From Candidatus Methanophagales archaeon (GTDB lineage Archaea; Halobacteriota; Syntropharchaeia; Alkanophagales; Methanospirareceae), in NCBI GenBank assembly GCA_024699715.1, contig JANPRD010000007.1, positions 59,106 through 123,105 of the forward strand: a stretch of DNA of 64,000 bases, read 5' to 3'. Shown here piece by piece: positions 58,648 through 64,000 of this stretch; positions within the stretch are counted from its first letter, which is position 1; each line of letters opens with the position of its first letter. Under the pieces are notes generated by a model that was not told the DNA's origin, ran no database searches, and saw only the letters and a list, made by a program, of their open reading frames with translations. The translations under genes and the position numbers were made by a program.

Positions 58648-59361
58648 CTATCTTATCTGTTCTATGTAGACAGTTCCGTATTTTTTGAGTTGTCTCGCTG
58701 CGATTAAATATCTGTAAAGGGATTTCAAAGCGAATGTGAGGCTTCTTACACGCCTTTCGCTGCCGAAATTTGCGAGTTTCGGAGAATTTGAGAATATTAT
58801 TTTGCCGAATTTCTTGAGATGAATGGAGAAGAAGTTGTCGTCCATGAAGAGCGGGAGTTTCTTGCCTGCTACGCAGCGAATGAGGGCATCTCGCTCCAGA
58901 ATTGCGTTCTGACCGTTCAAGGAGACGACGCCGAGTTGAAAAGGAGAGATGAACCTGCCGTAGAGGTAATACCAGCGCTCAAGGAGCTTACCACGCAGTT
59001 TCGGGAATTTTGTGATGCCTGAGAGTGCGACCACCCTGCTCCGAGCGTTAAGCGATGCGAATTCATCGTAGAAGTGCTGTAAAAGTGAGCGATTCGGTGC
59101 GTAGCAGTCCGCATCTGTCGTGTATATGAGCCTTGCACTCGCATTTTTCGCCCCAAATACCCTCGCATATGCGATTCCTCGCTCTCTCACAACAAAAACT
59201 TTGTCAGCATACTCATCCGCAATTTGCACTGTTTTGTCCTTGCTACCTCCATCCACAACAATAATTTCATGCGGGAAATTTTGTGCTGAAAGCGACTTTA
59301 AACACCGCTCTATGTATGCTTCCTCGTTCAAAGTCGGAACAACAACTGAAATTTTTGGCAT
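58648..59361 (-). CDS. Glycosyltransferase family 2 protein
   Basis: This 237-residue protein has ISVVVPTLNEEAYIERCLKS, EIIVVDGGSKDKTVQIADEY, YTTDADCYAPNRSLLQ and a LPLFMDDNFFSIHLKKFGKI acceptor segment. ATG 59361 directly precedes the conserved start (MPKISVVV). It is convergent with the first glycosyltransferase and lies directly downstream of the flippase-like gene, so these genes probably build one lipid-linked glycan. Confidence 0.87.
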   Translation of the reverse strand: MPKISVVVPTLNEEAYIERCLKSLSAQNFPHEIIVVDGGSKDKTVQIADEYADKVFVVRERGIAYARVFGAKNASARLIYTTDADCYAPNRSLLQHFYDEFASLNARSRVVALSGITKFPKLRGKLLERWYYLYGRFISPFQLGVVSLNGQNAILERDALIRCVAGKKLPLFMDDNFFSIHLKKFGKIIFSNSPKLANFGSERRVRSLTFALKSLYRYLIAARQLKKYGTVYIEQIR

Positions 59362-59414
59362 CTTGCTCCCCTTTGCTCTCCTCCTCTCCGTCCTTTGTCT
59401 CACATTTCACACGC

Positions 59415-60662
59415 TCACACACGCACACGCTCGCATGCTTTCAGCTCGCCGAGAACGAACAAGCTTGTGATGCCCCCGATGAAGAGGTTCAAATAATAGA
59501 CGACGAGGCGCCAGAGTAGCGTGAAAACGCCGAGAATGTGCATACCGACGACATTTGCGTAAAGCGAAGCGATTCCGATTTCTGCGACGCCACTGCTTCC
59601 CGGTGTCGTAGGAAGAGCGACGAGGACAAGCAGGAGGAACTGTGCAGCAAACGAGAAAAGCCAAACAGGTGGAGCATTCAGTCCGAGCAGAATGAGCGAA
59701 GGAATGCAGAAATCCACCGTCCAGAGCGCTGCAGAGAGGAATAGAGCGAAAAGAATGACCTTACGACCTTCTTCACGAATCGCAACGACAGCAGCGCAGA
59801 AGTTCTCCAATTCCTGAAATGCTCTTTCTCGCACCCTTTTAAGCGTGGCTCTACCCCGCGAGCTCCGCTCCGCAAACCGCTCAATTGCGCTGAAAATTCG
59901 CTCAAACACCCCGCACACGCTCTCAGGCTTTGAGACGCAGAAGGTAACAGCGACGACACCCACGCAGAAAACAACGCCAAAAAACATGCAAAATGCCTTT
60001 AAAATTGCGCTTGAAGTTGCATGCCAAAGGAAAAGTGAGCCGAGAAATGCGCCTACCATCACAACAAAAAAGTCAAACACCCGCTCTCCGAACACTACAA
60101 CCGTGCTGTCGCCGACTGAAAGACCTTTCTTGTTCAGCAGATATATGCGAATCGGCTCTCCTCCGAATTGGGATGGCGTGATGCAAGCCCCAAAAAGGCT
60201 CGCAAACACAATTTTTAATGAATCACTGAACTTCAAACGCTGACGCTTCCACCGCCGTCTGCGCTGCTTTTCAACCGCTTCCCCGCTCATGCAGACGCCA
60301 CAGTTGCAGTGATTGTGATTTTCTCTCGCAGGGCGGAATTTTGCGCTATTTCTCCTCTCGCTGACGAAATCACTCAATATTTTCAGCCTTAAACTCCAAA
60401 TAGTGAGTGCAAATATATGAATGAGAAATGCAAGGAGGAGGAAAATTGGATTTACTTGCCCCAAAGCGATGAAAGTTTCTCGTGAAGTGGTGAGATTTAA
60501 GAGCAAAAGGAGTGTGAAAATGCTTATTGAAATTGAAATGAAGAGGAGAAGAAATCTCCTTCTGCGTCCTCCGAGAGCATTTAACTTGCCTCCTACCGCT
60601 TCGTCGTTGCTGCTCTCATCTGTTCCTCTCTCACTTCCCATACGCCACCCCTGCTCATGCAC
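59415..60662 (-). CDS. Flippase-like/UPF0104 membrane protein
   Basis: The 415-residue protein has about eight hydrophobic helices and UPF0104 (lysylphosphatidylglycerol synthase TM, AglD-like) segments: FGACITPSQFGGEPIRIYLL, the STVVVFGERVFDFFVV helix and ALPTTPGSSGVAEIGIASLY. Members are proposed to flip or transfer lipid-linked sugars. A His/Cys-rich cytosolic insert (HNHCNCGVC, residue about 120) followed by a very basic RRRRWKRQR stretch is not typical. The N-terminal about 30 residues are low-complexity. Confidence 0.82.
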   Translation of the reverse strand: MHEQGWRMGSERGTDESSNDEAVGGKLNALGGRRRRFLLLFISISISIFTLLLLLNLTTSRETFIALGQVNPIFLLLAFLIHIFALTIWSLRLKILSDFVSERRNSAKFRPARENHNHCNCGVCMSGEAVEKQRRRRWKRQRLKFSDSLKIVFASLFGACITPSQFGGEPIRIYLLNKKGLSVGDSTVVVFGERVFDFFVVMVGAFLGSLFLWHATSSAILKAFCMFFGVVFCVGVVAVTFCVSKPESVCGVFERIFSAIERFAERSSRGRATLKRVRERAFQELENFCAAVVAIREEGRKVILFALFLSAALWTVDFCIPSLILLGLNAPPVWLFSFAAQFLLLVLVALPTTPGSSGVAEIGIASLYANVVGMHILGVFTLLWRLVVYYLNLFIGGITSLFVLGELKACERVRV

Positions 60663-60765
60663 AGGTAAATGTAAAGGTCTGTAAAGATTCTAAAATTCGG
60701 TTGCCATTAAAGAAAAAGAGAACTGAAAGTTAAGTGAGAAGGAAAGGATGTAGGAAGGGTGAGCG

Positions 60766-62263
60766 GTGTTGCTTGAGAGTTTGAGCAAGTCTTTGCGAGG
60801 AGCGGTGCGGAAGGTTGTGAGGGCGAATCGCATAGACAAGAAGACGGTAGAGGAGCTTGTGAGGGACATTCAGCGAGCGCTGATTCAGGCGGATGTGAAG
60901 ATTTCACTCGTGAAAGAGCTCTCAAATCGTGTTCGTGAGCGGGCTTTGCGAGAAACTGCGACGCTTAATCCGAGGGCGCATGTTGTGAAAGTTGTCTACG
61001 AGGAGCTTTTGAGGATTGTCGGTCGCAGCGCCGAAATTCCTCTTAAACCGCAGAAAATAATTGTCTTCGGGCTGAACGGCTCTGGTAAGACGCTTTCTTG
61101 TGCGAAGCTCGCTTTGTTTTTCAAGAATAAGGGGCTTAAGCCCGCCGTGATTTGTGCGGATGTCTACCGTCCTGCTGCGTCAGAGCAGCTGAAACAACTC
61201 TGCGAGCAAATCGGCGTCCCTTTCTACGACGGCGGCATCTCCTCTCACTCACCCGCAACCGACAACCGCAACCACAGCAGCAGCGGAAGGCAACGGTGCG
61301 GAGAACGAAGAGGCGTTTTCTCACAAGACAGCGGCGGTGAAGGTTGCGTTGGAAGGCTTGCGTAAATTTGAGAAATACGATGTGAAAATCATAGACACTG
61401 CTGGGAGGCACGCTCTTGAGGAAGATATGATTGAGGAGTTGCGGGCGTTGAACGAGGCGGTGAAACCTGAGCAACGCCTTCTCGTTCTTGATGCTGCAAT
61501 CGGTCAGCAGGCTTCAAAACAGGCGAAAGCGTTTGACGAGGCTGTCGGCATCACAGGCATCATTCTCACAAAAATGGACGGAACCGCAAAGGGAGGCGGG
61601 GCGCTCTCCGCAGTTTCGGAGACGAATGCCGGAATTGCCTTTCTCGGAACAGGCGAGAAAGTTGAGGACTTTGAGCGTTTTCATCCAGACAGGTTCATTT
61701 CACGCCTTCTCGGCATGGGCGACCTGCAGTCGCTTGTTGAGATTGCGGAAGAAGCACTGAAGCGTGAGCAGAAAGCTGCATCGGGAGCGAAGAGGAGGGC
61801 GGGTGCTGTTACAGGTGTCGGCGGAGAAGAAGCGTTGTTGAGCGAGGAAGACATTTTGCGAGGTAAATTCACGCTGAAAGACCTTTACAAGCAGTTGGAA
61901 GCGCTGCGAAAAATGGGACCTTTGAAGAAATTAATGCAGATGCTACCACTCGGAGGGCTTGATATTGACCTTAACGATGAGATGTTTCAGGTAACTGAAG
62001 AGAAATTGAAGAAATTCAAGGCGATGATGGATTCAATGACCGAAGAAGAGTTAAATGAACCTCGCATAATTAATGCATCTCGCATACGCAGAATAGCTCG
62101 TGGCTCCGGAACGACAACAGCAGAGGTCAGCGAACTGCTGAAATACCACCGAATGATGCAACGAATGCTGAAGGGCTTGGGCGCAGCAGAGAGGGGAAGA
62201 GTGCGTGGCAGTGGCGGACTCATGCGAGGCATGCCTCTTAAAATTTTGAAAAAACTGCGTTAG
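60766..62263 (+). CDS. srp54: Signal recognition particle GTPase SRP54, frame broken once
   Basis: The first frame from GTG 60766 gives the N domain and the G1 motif FGLNGSGKTLSCAKLALFF up to IGVPFYDGG. The second frame continues with IIDTAGRHALEEDMIEELRA, LTKMDGTAKGGGALSAVSE, TGEKVEDFERFHPDRFISRL and the Met-rich M domain (MQMLPLGGLDIDLNDEMFQV) to TGA 62261-62263. Skipping one C in the ccc at 61252-61254 joins them into a 498-residue SRP54 with a Thr/Ala/Glu insert (PQPTTATTAAAEGNGAENEE) between G-domain motifs. SRP54 is essential, so a sequence error or a genuine shift must be considered. Confidence 0.88.
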
Positions 62264-62469
62264 CTGTTAAGTGGCGTCCGGCGGGATTGTGAGGCAGTGT
62301 TGGACTGCGTCGGGCAGTGTTGGGTAAGCCTCTCCGAAGAAGTGAGAAATGCTTGCGGAGGGCATTGGTGCGAGGCGTCGCAGAGAGAGATGGAAGCGGC
62401 AGAAGGCTCCGCAAGCGAGTGAGTGGCGGTGTGAAGGGAGCGTGAGAGTGAGCGGGTGTGTGCGGGCAA
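62264..62469. other. Low-complexity intergenic stretch
   Basis: Between srp54 and the alba promoter there is no convincing gene. The first part has a repeated gggcagtgttgg-like motif; a gaggc/gcctc pair could form a stem around it. The second part is a gagtgagtggcgg/gtgagagtgagcg-type repeat. Confidence 0.3.
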
Positions 62470-62483
62470 CATATTTAAATAGG
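62470..62483 (+). promoter_or_regulatory. TATA box of alba
   Basis: The sequence catatttaaatagg is a strong TATA element about 40 bases before GTG 62516, giving a short leader that contains GAGCGGAAG. Confidence 0.55.
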
Positions 62484-62515
62484 GATGCGTTCAATTTCAC
62501 AACGGTGAGCGGAAG

Positions 62516-62794
62516 GTGGCAGAGGAGAACGTGATATACATCGGGAATAAGAATGTGATGAGCTATGTGCTGGCGGTGGTGACGCAGTTCAACAACGGCT
62601 GCGAGGAGGTCGTTCTTAAGGCGAGGGGGCGTGCAATCTCTCGTGCAGTGGACACCGCAGAGGTCATCAGAAACAAGTTCCTGCCGAATGTGCAGATAAA
62701 GGAAATACGAACAGGCACGGAGGAACTTGAAGGGGAAGGGGGACAGAAAATCAGCGTATCCTCCATAGAAATCGTGCTGAGCACAAAGCAATAG
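62516..62794 (+). CDS. alba: Alba chromatin protein
   Basis: The 92-residue protein reads [20 protein letters not shown], then [22 protein letters not shown] and a C-terminal [11 protein letters not shown] strand, the Alba fold with the conserved [12 protein letters not shown]-binding segment. It coats DNA and RNA in archaea and is normally abundant. GTG start; normal length. Confidence 0.95.
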   Translation: MAEENVIYIGNKNVMSYVLAVVTQFNNGCEEVVLKARGRAISRAVDTAEVIRNKFLPNVQIKEIRTGTEELEGEGGQKISVSSIEIVLSTKQ

Positions 62795-62820
62795 ATGTGA
62801 AATCCGAGAAATAGCCCCTT

Positions 62821-62858
62821 CCCTTTTGTATATTTTTATACCATTTTTACGATTTTTT
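62821..62858 (+). terminator. T-rich terminator after alba
   Basis: Several T-runs (tgtatatttttataccatttttacgatttttt type) begin about 25 bases after the alba stop. The remaining bases to 62992 are purine-rich leader of pyrB. Confidence 0.5.
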
Positions 62859-62992
62859 CACTCTCTCCTTTTTCTCTTATTCATAATTTTCACTTTACTT
62901 TCATGAATTTCCAAAGAGATGTTTTGTGCGAGAGGGAGGAAAAAGAGGGGGAAAGGGAAAACAAGAAAAGGAGAGTGTGCGTTTAAATTTTG

Positions 62993-63955
62993 ATGCGGCG
63001 GTTCAAGAAGAGGCACATAATTTCAACACGGGAATTCACGAGGGATGAGATTGACTGCGTTTTAGAGCGTGCATCGGAATTGGAAGTGTATGCGAGAGGG
63101 GAGAGAAGGAGCGAGATGCTCGCAGGGAAAATCCTCGCAAACTTGTTTTACGAGCCTTCCACACGAACACGCATTTCTTTTGAAGTTGCGATGAAGCGTT
63201 TGGGTGGCGATGTTGTGAATTTCTCTGCTGCTTCAGCGTCGGTGGCGAAAGGTGAGAACCTCGCAGACACGATTCGTGTCGTGAGTTCGTTCTGCGATGT
63301 CATAGCGTTGAGGCATCCAAAAGAGGGAGCGTCAAGAATGGCGGCAGCGTTCTCTTCTGTTCCCGTGATTAATGCGGGGGACGGCGCAGGACACCACCCG
63401 ACGCAAACGCTCCTCGACCTCTACACGCTGAAAAAGGAGGGGAGGCTTGAGAATCTCAGGATTGCTCTCGTCGGTGATTTGAAATATGGGCGGACAGTCC
63501 ATTCGCTCGCTTACGCTCTCGCACTATACAACGCAAAAATATTCCTTGTATCACCACCGTCGTTGAGGATGCCAGAGGAAATAAAGAAGGATTTGAGGGA
63601 AAAGGGGGCAAAAATCTACGAAGTAGAGGATATTTATGATGTGATAGGGGATGTGGATGTGTTGTATGTTGTGAGGATACAGCGAGAACGCTTCCCAGAC
63701 CCGACGGAATATATGAAAGTTGCGGGTTCTTACCGCATAACCGCCGAACTTTTGCGTGAGAACAGGGATGTGATAGTGATGCATCCGCTCCCGAAGACAG
63801 ATGAGGTTGAGCGTTCTGTGGATGCACTTCCGCAAGCAAAATACTTTGAGCAGGCTTTTTACGGCGTCCCCGTGAGAATGGCTGTCCTCTCTTTACTGCT
63901 ACTCGGTGAAAACGGTGAAAAGCGTGAAAACAAAATAACAGCAGAAGCGGATTGA
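62993..63955 (+). CDS. pyrB: Aspartate carbamoyltransferase catalytic subunit
   Basis: ATG 62993 gives 320 residues with the transcarbamylase motifs: FYEPSTRTRISFEVAMKRLG (carbamoyl-phosphate site), GDGAGHHPTQTLLDLYTL, RIALVGDLKYGRTVHSLAYA and VMHPLPKTDEV (aspartate loop). It forms carbamoyl aspartate in pyrimidine synthesis. A low-complexity Glu/Lys tail follows the usual end. The regulatory subunit pyrI would normally be next, but the window ends. Confidence 0.96.
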   Translation: MRRFKKRHIISTREFTRDEIDCVLERASELEVYARGERRSEMLAGKILANLFYEPSTRTRISFEVAMKRLGGDVVNFSAASASVAKGENLADTIRVVSSFCDVIALRHPKEGASRMAAAFSSVPVINAGDGAGHHPTQTLLDLYTLKKEGRLENLRIALVGDLKYGRTVHSLAYALALYNAKIFLVSPPSLRMPEEIKKDLREKGAKIYEVEDIYDVIGDVDVLYVVRIQRERFPDPTEYMKVAGSYRITAELLRENRDVIVMHPLPKTDEVERSVDALPQAKYFEQAFYGVPVRMAVLSLLLLGENGEKRENKITAEAD

Positions 63956-64000
63956 CTTCTTCCTCTTTTCTGCCTTCGTAAAGCAGAAATCCCTATTCAT

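Overview
The window reads as a chromosomal fragment of an anaerobic methane-metabolising archaeon of the ANME-1 (Methanophagales) type. It encodes methyl-coenzyme M reductase (mcrBDGA), a complete Mtr methyltransferase (mtrEDCBAFGH), formyltransferase Ftr, coenzyme F430 synthesis genes (cfbBCD), the MCR activation ATPase AtwA, McrC and methanogenesis markers 14 and 17. It also encodes archaeal information-processing proteins (TFB, RpoN, RpoK, Alba, L18e, SRP54, an RFC-like clamp loader) and a PGF-CTERM-anchored multihaem cytochrome c. McrA has Val at the position where methanogens carry methyl-Gln and Ala at the methyl-Cys position, which fits the ANME-1 enzyme type. Hydrogenase maturation genes (hypF end, hypC, maturation protease, hypE) suggest that this lineage also has a [NiFe] hydrogenase.

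Layout. 1-3.7 kb: hydrogenase maturation, an AT-rich nuclease-like gene and an Mrp-type ATPase. 3.8-8.6 kb: type 2 isopentenyl-diphosphate isomerase, enolase, SerA and a frameshifted ribosomal L32e. 8.6-10.1 kb: an AT-rich radical-SAM gene and a decayed relative. 10.3-13.8 kb: DUF35 protein, RFC-like protein, DUF99 protein, TFB. 13.8-18.8 kb: F430 genes and phosphoglycerate mutase. 18.9-24.9 kb: the most remarkable region, a five-ORF minus-strand operon. It holds an Mpa/ARC-type proteasomal AAA ATPase, two homologues of the Pup ligase/depupylase family (PafA/Dop; one is split into two ATGA-overlapping ORFs, the other has an acidic tail ending in Gly-Gly-Glu), and a small acidic protein ending in Ala-Gly-Glu. 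This looks like an archaeal pupylation-like protein-tagging system.

25-30 kb: PhoU, CooC, ITPase, a RecJ-like nuclease split into DHH and DHHA1 ORFs, tRNA-Arg, PRC-barrel protein, tRNA-Pro. 30.1-34.8 kb: mcr operon. 34.8-35.7 kb: an orphan structured element resembling an IS200/IS605-type end, followed by a HicBA toxin-antitoxin pair. 35.8-41 kb: SppA, iron alcohol dehydrogenase, an MNT-HEPN fusion, and the marker 17 and 14 genes. 41-46.5 kb: mtr operon. 46.7-52 kb: U32 protein, an unknown small protein, AtwA, McrC, a GATase-like protein and hexuloisomerase. 52-54.2 kb: RNA polymerase and ribosomal protein cluster with tRNA-Pro. 54.3-64 kb: Ftr, a structured intergenic element, multihaem cytochrome, K+ channel, glycosyltransferases, flippase-like protein, frameshifted SRP54, Alba and aspartate carbamoyltransferase.

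Genes are mostly GC-moderate, with purine-rich Glu/Lys/Arg/Gly low-complexity stretches in spacers and at protein termini. Several AT-rich islands (nuclease-like gene, radical-SAM pair, HicBA, cytochrome) look acquired. Archaeal TATA boxes about 25 bases before start codons suggest leaderless transcripts for several genes. I saw no rRNA genes and no CRISPR array. All functional calls rest on reading the sequence and remembered family features; no database search was run.
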